From Flavobacterium sp. (GTDB lineage: Bacteria > Bacteroidota > Bacteroidia > Flavobacteriales > Flavobacteriaceae), in NCBI GenBank assembly GCA_020048955.1, contig JAIFLT010000123.1, positions 1 to 32,665 on the forward strand: a DNA stretch of 32,665 nt, written 5' to 3'. The position numbers were made by a program, and so were the translations under genes. Shown in pieces: positions 8,107 to 17,420 of this stretch. Position 1 is the stretch's first letter; each line of letters opens with the position of its first letter. The notes beneath the pieces are model-generated. The model was given only the letters and a program-made list of their open reading frames with translations. It had not been told where the DNA came from and searched no databases.

Positions 8107-9780
8107 ATGAAAAAATTTTACTATTTAATTTTATTATTCTCAATGTTTGGATGGAGCCAAACCACTATTTTTTCTGAAAATATGGGCAATGTAACCGCAA
8201 CAACGCTTATACCTGCTCACGTTACTGCAAATGGCTTTCAAAATTCGGCTACTTTAACATACTCTAGCGGCACCATTACAGATGGGGCAGATATTAGAAA
8301 CACTAATGCCTCATCGGGTTATACCAATGCTAGTGCGGGAGCAAATGTGTTTTTTTCTACCGCATCTAGTGCTGTTGCAAGAGGTTTTGCAATTGAAAGC
8401 ATTAATGCCTCAACTTATACAAATTTGCAACTGCAATTTGCCTATAGAAAAGAAAGTGCTACTGTTTTACCTGCTTTAGTGGTAGATTATTGGAACGGAA
8501 CACAATATGTAAATATTCCCTTTACTTTTAATGAAACAGCCAGTGCTGCTATAGCTTGGTATTTGACTCCCGTAATTAATCTTCCGGTTGACGCTCAAAT
8601 TAATGGACTTAAATTGCGCTGGGTTAGAAGTACTGGAGGAACAACCACAAGAATTGATGATGTAGTTCTTGCAGGAACACCCACAACTCCTTCTTTAAGC
8701 ACAACTCCCACTGCGGTTTCAGGACTTAACTATATTATTAATGCAGGACCATCAACGTCTCAAAGTTTTGGATTAACTGGAGCAAATCTTACTGGTGGTG
8801 CAGTAACTGTTGCCTTACCTGTAGTTTCTAATTTTGAGATTTCTGAAACTATAAACGGCACCTATAGTTCCTCTATTTCTTTAGCCGCTTTTAGTGGCAC
8901 ACTAACTACTATTTTTGTTAGATTAAAACAAGGTCTAGCCATAGCAAATTATAATGATATCATTACAATATCAGGTGGTGGCGCAAGTACAAATGTAAAT
9001 GTTGCCGGAAAAGTTGTAGAAGAAATTTTTCTTATTTATGAATTTACAAACAATTCATTAGTTGCAACTCAAACACCCGATGATGCAGTTACTACAGATT
9101 TTCAAGTAAGTTCTGACCTACTTGCTTTTGGAACAGCACAACCAGAAACATGGACTGGTTCTGGCGTACCCTATACTAATAGTCAAGCTGGATGGGCGGC
9201 AACAAATGCAGCAAGTGCAAAAAATTTCTTTTTTAATGTTACTCCAAATGCAAATTTTAATATAAATGCAACTGCTATTTCTTTTCAATATAGAGCAACC
9301 GGAAATGGACCATCTGGCATAACTGTAGAAATAAACGGAAATGTAATTGAAACTTTTAATGTGCCTGCCGACGTTACGAGTGTTTTTACAAAACCTCTAA
9401 ATCTTCAAAATCTTCCGTCACTTCAGGTAAAAATTTATGGTTGGAATAATGCTTCAAGAACTACTGATGGTAGTGGTTTTTTAAGAGTTGATGATGTAAG
9501 AATTAATGGAGAAACTTTTAATACCTTAAGTTCAAATGATTTTAATATAACAAATACTATTTCTCTTTATCCAAACCCATCTAGTAATGGCAATGTTTCT
9601 ATTAAATCTAATTTGAATGGATTAAAAAACATTCAAATGTTTGATATAAGTGGAAGAGAAGTTCTAAATACTACTATTCAAGAAAATAGTTTTAATGTAA
9701 ATGGTTTTAATAGTGGCGTTTATTTAGTAAAAATTACATCAGAAAATAAATCGTTTACAACAAAACTTATCATAAAATAG
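8107..9780 (+). CDS. Secreted multi-beta-sandwich protein with T9SS type A sorting domain
   Basis: A Sec signal peptide (MKKFYYLILLFSMFGWSQ) leads into a jelly-roll-like region (about 20-190), a repeat domain typical of Bacteroidota surface proteins (about 195-300; GLNYIINAGPSTSQSFGLTG...VRLKQGLAIANYNDIITISG), a second carbohydrate-binding-like beta-sandwich (about 305-475) ending in LRVDDVRI, and a C-terminal T9SS type A sorting domain (SLYPNPSSNG...GREVL...GVYLVKI...KLIIK). The protein would cross the outer membrane through the type IX system and be anchored or released. No catalytic motif is visible, so a binding or adhesive role is likelier than an enzyme. It is the first gene of a tight co-oriented run that goes on to surface protein, transporter, dipeptidase, porins and peptidase, suggesting a job in binding the substrate. 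Confidence 0.85.
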   Translation: MKKFYYLILLFSMFGWSQTTIFSENMGNVTATTLIPAHVTANGFQNSATLTYSSGTITDGADIRNTNASSGYTNASAGANVFFSTASSAVARGFAIESINASTYTNLQLQFAYRKESATVLPALVVDYWNGTQYVNIPFTFNETASAAIAWYLTPVINLPVDAQINGLKLRWVRSTGGTTTRIDDVVLAGTPTTPSLSTTPTAVSGLNYIINAGPSTSQSFGLTGANLTGGAVTVALPVVSNFEISETINGTYSSSISLAAFSGTLTTIFVRLKQGLAIANYNDIITISGGGASTNVNVAGKVVEEIFLIYEFTNNSLVATQTPDDAVTTDFQVSSDLLAFGTAQPETWTGSGVPYTNSQAGWAATNAASAKNFFFNVTPNANFNINATAISFQYRATGNGPSGITVEINGNVIETFNVPADVTSVFTKPLNLQNLPSLQVKIYGWNNASRTTDGSGFLRVDDVRINGETFNTLSSNDFNITNTISLYPNPSSNGNVSIKSNLNGLKNIQMFDISGREVLNTTIQENSFNVNGFNSGVYLVKITSENKSFTTKLIIK

Positions 9781-9828
9781 TTTTATTACAAAAAATAGTT
9801 ATAGTTCATTTTTTTAAAAATCAACCTC

Positions 9829-10830
9829 ATGAAAATCACTAGAATTTTAGTACCTTTTTTAGTCTTATTTTTTTCTTTTGCTTATATTAGATGCACCACC
9901 GAAGACATATTGCCGTCTTTAAGTGTAAGTTCTTCTAGTTTAAATTTAAGCGAGGCAAATGGAACTGTTGAGGTTACTGCCACTTTAAATGGTCCGGCAA
10001 CGAGCACTTTAACTATTCCGTTTGAACTAGGAGGAAATGCTCAAAACACTACAGATTATCAATTGAGTAATTTACAATTTGTAATACAAGAAGGAGCCAC
10101 ATCCGGAAAAATAACCATTACAAGTATTCAAGATAATTTAATTGAGAGTGTTGAAACAATTACTATTTCTATTCAAAACAATTCAAATGTATTAGTTACG
10201 TCACCTGTTTTTTTAAGTATAAATCTACAAGATGATGATGCAGATACTGACAATGATACTGTTCCAGATGCACTAGATAATTGTCCGGCTGTTTTTGGAG
10301 ATGTTTCTAATAATGGCTGTCCTTTTTTAGGACTTGTTATCAATGAAGTATTATATGACCCTGCAGACGGAATTGCTGGCGATGCTAATGGCGATGGAAC
10401 AAGAGACCCAAATCAAGATGAGTTTGTAGAAATTATCAATTCAAATCCTTCCTTAAACATAAGTGGATATACGCTTTCTGACGCTTCTTCTACAAGGCAT
10501 ACTTTCCCAACAGGAACAATTTTACCACAAAATGGTGTTATAGTTGTTTTTGGTGGGGGCACGCCTACAGGAACTTTTGGAGGAAGTATCGTTCAAACGG
10601 CATCAAGTGGACAAATCAACTTAAATAATGCAGATGATATGCTAACTTTAAGAAACGCCTCGGGTGTAGTTATTGCCACTTTTGATGTAACTCCGTTAGA
10701 TGATAATCCAAATGAATCTTATACAAGAAAACCAGATTTAACAGGTAATTTTGAAAGACATTCTACTATTAATAGTGCAAATGGAGCTATTTATTCCCCA
10801 GGAAGAAAAGTTAATGGTTCTAATTTTTAA
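9829..10830 (+). CDS. Exported Calx-beta / TSP3-like / lamin-tail domain surface protein
   Basis: The N-terminus is a hydrophobic export signal ending in FAYIRC (Cys22). Cys suggests a lipoprotein, but Arg at -1 does not fit the usual lipobox, so lipidation is uncertain. Residues about 30-135 resemble a Calx-beta sandwich. A short Asp-rich calcium-binding linker of thrombospondin type 3 style follows (DDDADTDNDTVPDALDNCP). The rest (about 170-333) is a lamin-tail domain (LVINEVLYDPADG...DEFVEIIN...ISGYTLSD) with an inserted Asp/Asn-rich loop. Bacterial lamin-tail domains are usually on extracellular proteins, often beside nucleases or other hydrolases (family knowledge). None is fused here. 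It follows the T9SS protein by 48 bp, and its stop codon is 3 bp from the transporter ATG. Confidence 0.8.
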   Translation: MKITRILVPFLVLFFSFAYIRCTTEDILPSLSVSSSSLNLSEANGTVEVTATLNGPATSTLTIPFELGGNAQNTTDYQLSNLQFVIQEGATSGKITITSIQDNLIESVETITISIQNNSNVLVTSPVFLSINLQDDDADTDNDTVPDALDNCPAVFGDVSNNGCPFLGLVINEVLYDPADGIAGDANGDGTRDPNQDEFVEIINSNPSLNISGYTLSDASSTRHTFPTGTILPQNGVIVVFGGGTPTGTFGGSIVQTASSGQINLNNADDMLTLRNASGVVIATFDVTPLDDNPNESYTRKPDLTGNFERHSTINSANGAIYSPGRKVNGSNF

Positions 10831-10833
10831 TTG

Positions 10834-12189
10834 ATGATAGGTCCAATAGTATCTCTTATTTGTATTATAATTATAACAAGGTTTTTGTTAAAAAATTATA
10901 ATCCTGTAGCTACCTTATTAATAGGAGGATTAGCTATGCTATTGATATCAATAATTTTAGAATTGCAATTACCCGAATTAAAAACATCAACAGGTTTTAA
11001 AGGATTTGATTTATTCAAATTTATAAAAGAATCTTTTAGTACTATAAACGAGGGTGTTGGGTTAATGATTATGGCAATTGGAGGTTTTGTGGCGTATATG
11101 GATAAAATAGGTGCATCAGATAAATTGGTAGATTTAGCCATGAAACCATTGGCATTATTTAAAAAAAGCCCCTATTTAGCCGCTTCCATGGTTATACCCA
11201 TAGGTCAAGTATTGTTTATTGCTATACCATCTGCAGCCGGATTAAGTTTATTGCTAATGACCTCTATGTATCCTATTTTAGTAAAACTAGGCGTCAGTAG
11301 ATTATCAGCCGTATCAGTAATTACAGCAACAACAACTTTTGGAATTGGTCCTGCATGTGCCACTACAGCAAGTGCTATAGATTTAATTAAACTAGATTCG
11401 GTATTTTATTTTCTAAATTTTCAAATTCCCTTAGTATTGCCATTGTCGCTTTCTATGATGATAACTTATTTTTTTGTAAATAGATATTTTGATAAAAAAA
11501 ATCCGGAAGAACTAATAGAAGAAAATCATAACAAAACAAATGTTAGTGTTCCTGCTATTTATGCTATTTTGCCCATTTTACCCATAGTTTTATTAATCGT
11601 TTTTTCCGAATTTTTTCCGTTTTTTGAACCACCCATAAAATTAGATACAACAACAGTAATGTTCATCAGTTTATTTGTAGCCTTAATTTTTGAAGCTATT
11701 AGACTTAAAAACATTAAAAACACCTTAAATTCTTTACAAACATTTTGGAATGGTATGGGCGATATTTTTAAAACCGTTGTAGTTTTAATCATCGCAGCCG
11801 ATATTTTTGCTAAAGGACTAATAAGTTTAGGGTTTATAGAAGGATTAATTATTATTACAGAAAATCTTGGTTTTGGCGCAATAGGTGTAGGAATTGTAAT
11901 GACAATTATGATATTTTTAGCCTCAATGTTAATGGGAAGCGGAAATGCTGCTTTCTTTGCTTTTGGTCCTTTAGTGCCAAAAATTGCTACTAAACTTGGA
12001 ATTGCTAGTACAGAAATAATTTTACCCATGCAATTAGCAGCATCAATGGGAAGAACCGTTTCGCCAGTTTCGGGAGTTTTAATTGCAACCGCTCAAATTG
12101 CAAAAGTTACCCCAATTGCCATTGTTAAAAGAAATATAATCCCACTTGGCATTGCATTAATACTTATGCTAATACTTCATTTTATATAA
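10834..12189 (+). CDS. DcuC-family C4-dicarboxylate/amino-acid carrier
   Basis: A polytopic inner-membrane protein of 451 aa with about 12 hydrophobic segments. It resembles DcuC along its whole length: an N-terminal STGFKGFDLFKFIKE...GLMIMAIGGFVAYMDKIGASDKLV, and the conserved C-terminal block MGSGNAAFFAFGPLVPKIA...LAASMGRTVSPVSGVLIATAQIAKVTP. DcuC proteins move C4-dicarboxylates such as succinate and fumarate. In this operon, beside isoaspartyl dipeptidase, the cargo may instead be aspartate, an isoaspartyl dipeptide or a related acidic compound (inference). The track start at 10831 is TTG; I prefer the ATG at 10834. The gene is 2 bp from iadA. Confidence 0.85.
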   Translation: MIGPIVSLICIIIITRFLLKNYNPVATLLIGGLAMLLISIILELQLPELKTSTGFKGFDLFKFIKESFSTINEGVGLMIMAIGGFVAYMDKIGASDKLVDLAMKPLALFKKSPYLAASMVIPIGQVLFIAIPSAAGLSLLLMTSMYPILVKLGVSRLSAVSVITATTTFGIGPACATTASAIDLIKLDSVFYFLNFQIPLVLPLSLSMMITYFFVNRYFDKKNPEELIEENHNKTNVSVPAIYAILPILPIVLLIVFSEFFPFFEPPIKLDTTTVMFISLFVALIFEAIRLKNIKNTLNSLQTFWNGMGDIFKTVVVLIIAADIFAKGLISLGFIEGLIIITENLGFGAIGVGIVMTIMIFLASMLMGSGNAAFFAFGPLVPKIATKLGIASTEIILPMQLAASMGRTVSPVSGVLIATAQIAKVTPIAIVKRNIIPLGIALILMLILHFI

Positions 12190-12191
12190 AT

Positions 12192-13334
12192 ATGTTAAAA
12201 CTTATAAAAAACGCAAATCTATTTTCGCCCACTTCATTAGGAAAAAAAGACCTTTTGATTGCTGCTAACAAAATTGTAGCCATAGATGAAAACTTAGATA
12301 GATTTAAGAATGACGCACAAGTTTTTGATATGCAAGGAAAAAGCGTAGTGCCCGGATTTATAGATCAACATATTCATATCAATGGAGCAGGTGGAAAAGA
12401 TGGCTATTCTTCTATGACACCCGAAATTAAATTGAAAGATTTAATTGCGTGTGGCACAACAACTGTGGTGGGGCTTTTAGGTACTGATGGAACAGTAAGA
12501 AACATTAGATCTTTATATAGTAAAACAAAAGCATTAGAACAAGAAGGAATTTCGGCCTATATGTTTTGTGGATATTATGGTGTAGATACGGTTACCATTA
12601 CAGACAATATTCAAAGCGATATGATTTTTATTGATAATGTTTTGGGCTGTAAAATTGCAATAAGCGACATTAGATCTTCTTATCCAACGGCGCTTGAATT
12701 AGTAAGAAAACTTAGAGACGTGAGAGTGGGTGGAGGCATTGCAAGAAAAAAAGGAATTTTGCACATTCACTTGGGCAATTTACCCAGTAAAATGGACGTA
12801 CTTTTTGAATTAGTAAAAGATTATGGTTTTCCCATAGAACATATTTCGCCAACTCACGTTACAAGAACCAAAGAATTATTTGACGAAGCCATAAAATTTG
12901 CAAAATTGGGCGGAATGATTGATATAACAACAGGAGCCTCAAAATATACGGCACCTTATTTATCGGTTTTATATGCACTAGAGCAAGGAGCGTCTATAGA
13001 CAACATGACTTTTAGCACAGATGGACATGCTGGGCTTTCTAAAGTAAATGATCAAAAAGAAACGATTGTTTTTCCGGCACCCATTTATACAAATTTAAAA
13101 GAAGTAGTAGATCTTGTGAAATTAGGAAATTATCCGCTAGAACAAGCCATAAAATTAATAACATCAAACCCTGCAAAAAATTTAGGATTAAAAAATAAAG
13201 GTAAAATTGAAATAGGATATGATGCCGATTTGTGTGTGTTTGATGACCATCTAAATTTAGTAGATGTTTTTGCTCACGGAAAACCATGTATGCTAAATGG
13301 TGAAATAATTGTAAAAGGAACTTTTGATTCATAA
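12192..13334 (+). CDS. iadA: Isoaspartyl (beta-aspartyl) dipeptidase
   Basis: An amidohydrolase-superfamily binuclear zinc enzyme that splits beta-Asp-Xaa dipeptides. All ligands expected from E. coli IadA are present: H60 and H62 (DQHIHINGAGG), K154 (GCKIAISDIRS, the carboxylated bridging Lys), H193 (HIHLGN), H222 (PTHVTR) and catalytic D277 (FSTDGHAG). GLLGTDG and the C-terminal NPAKNLGLKNKGKIEIGYDADL are also typical. At 380 aa it matches the family. There is no signal peptide, so it acts in the cytoplasm on imported dipeptides or on products of protein isoaspartate turnover. Its position between a DcuC-type carrier and an outer-membrane porin points to a nutritional role rather than repair (inference). 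Confidence 0.93.
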   Translation: MLKLIKNANLFSPTSLGKKDLLIAANKIVAIDENLDRFKNDAQVFDMQGKSVVPGFIDQHIHINGAGGKDGYSSMTPEIKLKDLIACGTTTVVGLLGTDGTVRNIRSLYSKTKALEQEGISAYMFCGYYGVDTVTITDNIQSDMIFIDNVLGCKIAISDIRSSYPTALELVRKLRDVRVGGGIARKKGILHIHLGNLPSKMDVLFELVKDYGFPIEHISPTHVTRTKELFDEAIKFAKLGGMIDITTGASKYTAPYLSVLYALEQGASIDNMTFSTDGHAGLSKVNDQKETIVFPAPIYTNLKEVVDLVKLGNYPLEQAIKLITSNPAKNLGLKNKGKIEIGYDADLCVFDDHLNLVDVFAHGKPCMLNGEIIVKGTFDS

Positions 13335-13344
13335 AATATAAAAA

Positions 13345-14652
13345 ATGAGAATTTTAAATAAAATTATCTATTCTGTACTCTTTCTTTCTTTGTTGACTAC
13401 AAATGCTCAAGAAATAAAAATGAATGAATACACCTTTGGGGAAGGGTTTAATTTTTCTACATCAAATGGAAATACGATGCAAATTTCTACTTATTTTCAG
13501 CCTTATTTTGAGAGTAGAAGTTATGAAGATGCACAAGATTTTGGTGGACTAAATAGATTTAGAATACGAAGAGCCAGGCTAAGACTAGATGGAAAATCAA
13601 ACAATAGTCGTTTTAGCTATCGTTTTCAGGTTGATTTAACAGGATCGGGAGAGGCAGACAATGATTTGGTAAATAATTATTTACTAGACGCTTGTGTTTC
13701 TTATGATGTAAGTAAGCAAATATCAATCACTTTTGGACAAAGAGCCACTTATACTGATAATAGAGAACTTTTAATGAATTCTAGTTCGCTGCAACTCGTT
13801 GACAGAAGTAGATTAACCTCGGCATTTGCAACCATTAGAGAATTTGGATTATTTGTAGATGGAAATTTTAAACTAGGAGGCACATCGTATCTAAGACCTT
13901 ATTTTGTTCTTACAAACGGCGATGGACAAAGCATATATGGAAAAGATAGAGGTGGTTTAAAAGTGGGCGGAAGAGTAGATTATTTGCCATTTGGTTTATT
14001 TAGCAACTTTGGTCAGTTTAGACAAGTAGATATTGTAAGAGAATTAACCCCAAAATTTGTAATTGGAACAACTTATAGCATCAATCAAGGAATAAGTAGC
14101 AGAGCGGGTAGAGAGAGTGGCGAAATTTTATATCTAAATGCTTTAAACGAAGAATCACTGCCCGATTATAGTAAATTTGGAATAGATTTTTTGTTCAAAT
14201 ATAAAGGATTTTCTTGCTTGGGCGAATTTGTAAAATCTTGGACAACTGTTCCTTCTGATATTACACAAAGAGTGAGAACAAACGGAACTGTAACTTCTGA
14301 TTTTGAAATAAATGGGGTTCAAAACAAAGAAAATTATATAAAAAACAGAATGATTTTAGGGAGTGCTTATAACCTGCAAATGGGCTACATACTTAAATCA
14401 GGAGTTTCTATAGATGCACGATACACGCATTTAAAAGCAGATGAATTTTCGTTTCTTAATAACGGAACATTTTACAATAGACCAGATCATTATACTATTG
14501 GAATTACAAAATATATTGCTAGAAATTATGGTGCAAAAATTCAAGCAGATTGTACTTACATGACTAATAATGGAGGAATTGACAACCTCAACGGAACTCC
14601 AATTTCTGGAAATGAATGGATTACAAGATTAATTTTATCATTATCATTATAA
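13345..14652 (+). CDS. OprO/OprP-like outer-membrane porin (first copy)
   Basis: Signal peptide MRILNKIIYSVLFLSLLTTNAQ, then a beta-barrel with alternating strands and an aromatic C-terminal strand (WITRLILSLSL). The phosphate-selective porin O/P pattern is visible: FRIRRARLRLDGKSNNSRFSYRFQVDLT, then ACVSYDVSKQISITFGQ and GLKVGGRVDYLPFG. Family members are anion-selective channels. Here it probably admits acidic peptides or other anions for the carrier and IadA encoded just upstream (inference). It is 10 bp after iadA and 1 bp before the M14 peptidase. The second porin at 16203 is its paralogue. Confidence 0.82.
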   Translation: MRILNKIIYSVLFLSLLTTNAQEIKMNEYTFGEGFNFSTSNGNTMQISTYFQPYFESRSYEDAQDFGGLNRFRIRRARLRLDGKSNNSRFSYRFQVDLTGSGEADNDLVNNYLLDACVSYDVSKQISITFGQRATYTDNRELLMNSSSLQLVDRSRLTSAFATIREFGLFVDGNFKLGGTSYLRPYFVLTNGDGQSIYGKDRGGLKVGGRVDYLPFGLFSNFGQFRQVDIVRELTPKFVIGTTYSINQGISSRAGRESGEILYLNALNEESLPDYSKFGIDFLFKYKGFSCLGEFVKSWTTVPSDITQRVRTNGTVTSDFEINGVQNKENYIKNRMILGSAYNLQMGYILKSGVSIDARYTHLKADEFSFLNNGTFYNRPDHYTIGITKYIARNYGAKIQADCTYMTNNGGIDNLNGTPISGNEWITRLILSLSL

Positions 14653-14653
14653 A

Positions 14654-16183
14654 ATGAAAAAAATAATTATCTATTTTCAACTTTTTTTTAGCACTTTTCT
14701 TTGGGGGCAAATGAATCCGCAGTCTAAAGAAATTACTCAAAAATTCTTTCCAGATGTAGATACACTTTCTATACACACACCTGGTTTAAAAAAAGAAAAA
14801 GGATTTGTTAATTATGAAGAGTTAATTGCTTTTTTAGAAAATCTTGCAACAAAATACCCCGATAGAATTTCACTTTCCTACATTGGCGAAAGCCAAAAAG
14901 GACATAAAATTCCAATGGTAGTTTTAAAATCAAAAGAAGTAATTAATCCTATTAAAGTATATATGCAAGGCGGCTTACATGGCGATGAACCCGCAAGCGT
15001 GGAAGGAATGTTGTATTTAACTCATGCGCTTGTTACTAATTCAAAATTAAATTATTTATTTGACAAAATTGAACTAAGAATTGTTCCCATGGCTAATATT
15101 GATGGAAGTTTAAAACTAGAAAGAAACGCCTCAAACGGATTAGATTTAAACAGAGATCAAACTAAATTAATGGCTGCAGAAACTATAATTCTAAAAAATG
15201 CTTTAACTAATTTTAACCCAGAAATTGCTCTAGATTTTCATGAATTTAGACCTTTTAGAAAAGATTTTACAAAGTTTGGGTCATTTGGCGTAACGTCATT
15301 TCATGATGTTATGTTTTTATATTCAGGAAATTTGAATGTTCCACAAAATTTAAGAAACTATACCCAAGATGTTTTTGTAAAAAATGCCAAGGAAAAATTA
15401 GACACCCATCAAATCACTCATCACGATTATTTTACCACAAATACTTATGACGGAGCGGTTCAATTTGATTTAGGATCAACAAATGCCAGGTCTAGCGCAA
15501 CTTCATTTGCTTTGCAAAATAGAATTTCAACGCTTATAGAAATTAGAGGCGTTGGGTTAAACAAAACGTCATTTAAAAGACGCACCCTCATTGCTTATTG
15601 CATTGGTTTATCTTATTTAGAAACCGCTTTTTTAGAAGACAAAAAAATAAGAGATGTTATAAAAATTGCTAATGAAAACAAAGAAGATATTGTAGTTAAA
15701 AGCAAAAAAATAATTTCTAACGAATCATTGAAATTTATAGATTTAGATTCAAATAGTCCTATAAATATTGACGTAACCTTAAGAAATTCTTTAAAATCTA
15801 TAGCTACATTTTCAAGAAAAAGACCTATTGGATATCTATTAGATGCAAGCTTGATAGACATAGTAAGTAAATTAAAAATATTAGGATTTGAAGTTTCAAC
15901 AATAGAAAACGACACAACTTATAAAATAGAATCTTACTTAGTTACTTCTTATAAAATAGATGAAATGAAAACTGAAAAAATGAATCTACAAGATATAAAT
16001 ACCGAAACAAATGTTTCTGAAAAAATGTTTTCAAAAGGTTCGTTTTATGTTTCCCTCAATCAAAAAGGAGCTTCATTAATTGCAGAAGTATTAGAGCCCG
16101 AAATGCCAAATAGTTTCATCAGTTTTGGTGTTTTAAAAACAGAAAATAATCAAATTTTACCCATATACAGACATATTCAATAA
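14654..16183 (+). CDS. Exported M14 family zinc carboxypeptidase-like protein
   Basis: Signal peptide (MKKIIIYFQLFFSTFLWGQ) followed by an M14 metallopeptidase domain. Zinc ligands are H109 and E112 (GGLHGDEPAS) and H196 (DFHEF). DLNRD gives the substrate-binding Asn-Arg, and E296 in LIEIRG fits the catalytic Glu. The roughly 200-residue C-terminal part (RPIGYLLDASLIDIVSKLK...SYLVTSYKI...FSKGSFYVSLNQKGASLIAEVLEPEMPNSF) matches in order the C-terminal part of the M14 protein at 19726. In this operon it sits between two porins and after iadA, so it may trim peptides or amidated side chains in the periplasm to produce the import substrate (inference). Whether it acts as a carboxypeptidase, deacylase or amidase cannot be told. 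Confidence 0.86.
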   Translation: MKKIIIYFQLFFSTFLWGQMNPQSKEITQKFFPDVDTLSIHTPGLKKEKGFVNYEELIAFLENLATKYPDRISLSYIGESQKGHKIPMVVLKSKEVINPIKVYMQGGLHGDEPASVEGMLYLTHALVTNSKLNYLFDKIELRIVPMANIDGSLKLERNASNGLDLNRDQTKLMAAETIILKNALTNFNPEIALDFHEFRPFRKDFTKFGSFGVTSFHDVMFLYSGNLNVPQNLRNYTQDVFVKNAKEKLDTHQITHHDYFTTNTYDGAVQFDLGSTNARSSATSFALQNRISTLIEIRGVGLNKTSFKRRTLIAYCIGLSYLETAFLEDKKIRDVIKIANENKEDIVVKSKKIISNESLKFIDLDSNSPINIDVTLRNSLKSIATFSRKRPIGYLLDASLIDIVSKLKILGFEVSTIENDTTYKIESYLVTSYKIDEMKTEKMNLQDINTETNVSEKMFSKGSFYVSLNQKGASLIAEVLEPEMPNSFISFGVLKTENNQILPIYRHIQ

Positions 16184-16202
16184 CAGATTATAAATAAAAA
16201 AA

Positions 16203-17420
16203 ATGAAAAAATTAGTACTACTATTTGTATTTTTAAACGTTGCTTTATCACTTAATGCACAAGAAGAAAAGAAATCTAACCAAGCAAATTTTGAACTAGG
16301 AAGTGGTTTAAACTTTTCTTTTAATAAAGGAGCTTATGAATTTAATATTTCGGGGTTTATTCAGCCAAGTTATATCTATGAAAAAACTGAAAACCGCAAA
16401 TCTACTCAAGAATTTAATTCTAGAAGGTCGTTTTTTATGATGAGTGGCAAAGCAGTAAAAGAAAAAATTAGTTTTTTATTACAAACAGATTATAGCCAAT
16501 CTAGTCCTTTAATGGATGCCTGGGTTGCTTATCACCCAACTAATTCAATCACAATTTCGGCTGGTCAAAAACAAACTTTTGTAAACAACAAAGAAATGTT
16601 GATTAGAGAAGACCGTTTACAATTTACTGATAGAAGTTTACTTAGCCAAAATATGAGTAGAACAGGAAGAGAAATGGGACTATTTATTGAAGGTAAATTT
16701 GGAAATAAATTTGGAATAGCACCCAAATTAGCATTAACATCTGGTGATGGTAGAAACTCTTTTGGTGCTGATTCTAGAGACACAGATGCTGGCGGCGTAA
16801 AGCTGGGCGGAAGATTAGACATTTATCCACTAGGGTTTTTCTCTGAAGGAATTGAACAAACCACCGCAGATCTTAAAAAAGAAGATAAACTAAAAATGGT
16901 TTTAGGTGTGGCATTTAGTGTAAACAATGGAGCATCGGCATCAAACGGAGAAGGGCACAGAGAAATTGAACTATTTGATTCTTTTGGAAATTTTTCATCA
17001 CCTAATTACAATCAATTATACGTTGATTTGTTGTTAAAATACAAAGGTTTTTCGTTTTTAGGCGAATATAATAATTCAACTGCCGATGATATTGACCTCG
17101 TTTACACAAATGACACTGCCACACAACTACTTGTCCCACAAGAGATTAGTAGTTATTTTCTATTGGGCGACAATTACAATTTTCAGGCCGGATATATGTT
17201 GCCAAAAGGTTTTAGTATAGACACACGATATGAAATTTCTAAACCCGAATTTTCAACTTACACTAATTCGTTGTTAAAAGATTCTAATAGCTACACCATT
17301 GGTTTAACAAAATACTTTAGTGGAAACAATTTAAAAATACAAACCTCTTTTACAGCAATACAAATAGAAAACGGAGCAAAACAACAAATTGGGTCTTTGC
17401 TCATGCAAATTGCTTTTTAA
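16203..17420 (+). CDS. OprO/OprP-like outer-membrane porin (second copy)
   Basis: Signal peptide MKKLVLLFVFLNVALSLNAQ, then a porin barrel ending in a C-terminal strand with terminal Phe (LLMQIAF). The OprO/P family signature is RRSFFMMSGKAVKEKISFLLQTDYS, then DAWVAYHPTNSITISAGQKQTFVNNKEMLIREDRLQFTDRS. It resembles the porin at 13345 in the same segments (REFGLFVDGNFKLGG vs REMGLFIEGKFGNKFG; DHYTIGITKY vs NSYTIGLTKY), so the two are probably diverged tandem duplicates on either side of the M14 gene. It is the last gene of the run. No clear hairpin terminator follows in the 197 bp before the convergent gene at 17618. Confidence 0.82.
   Translation: MKKLVLLFVFLNVALSLNAQEEKKSNQANFELGSGLNFSFNKGAYEFNISGFIQPSYIYEKTENRKSTQEFNSRRSFFMMSGKAVKEKISFLLQTDYSQSSPLMDAWVAYHPTNSITISAGQKQTFVNNKEMLIREDRLQFTDRSLLSQNMSRTGREMGLFIEGKFGNKFGIAPKLALTSGDGRNSFGADSRDTDAGGVKLGGRLDIYPLGFFSEGIEQTTADLKKEDKLKMVLGVAFSVNNGASASNGEGHREIELFDSFGNFSSPNYNQLYVDLLLKYKGFSFLGEYNNSTADDIDLVYTNDTATQLLVPQEISSYFLLGDNYNFQAGYMLPKGFSIDTRYEISKPEFSTYTNSLLKDSNSYTIGLTKYFSGNNLKIQTSFTAIQIENGAKQQIGSLLMQIAF

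Noticed and set aside
11559-12029. 156-aa minus-strand ORF
   Set aside because: It is a shadow of the DcuC-family gene; its composition is the antisense of membrane helices and no promoter or family motif is present.
13039-13332. 97-aa minus-strand ORF
   Set aside because: Antisense to the conserved 3' part of iadA, leucine/phenylalanine-rich without domain pattern.
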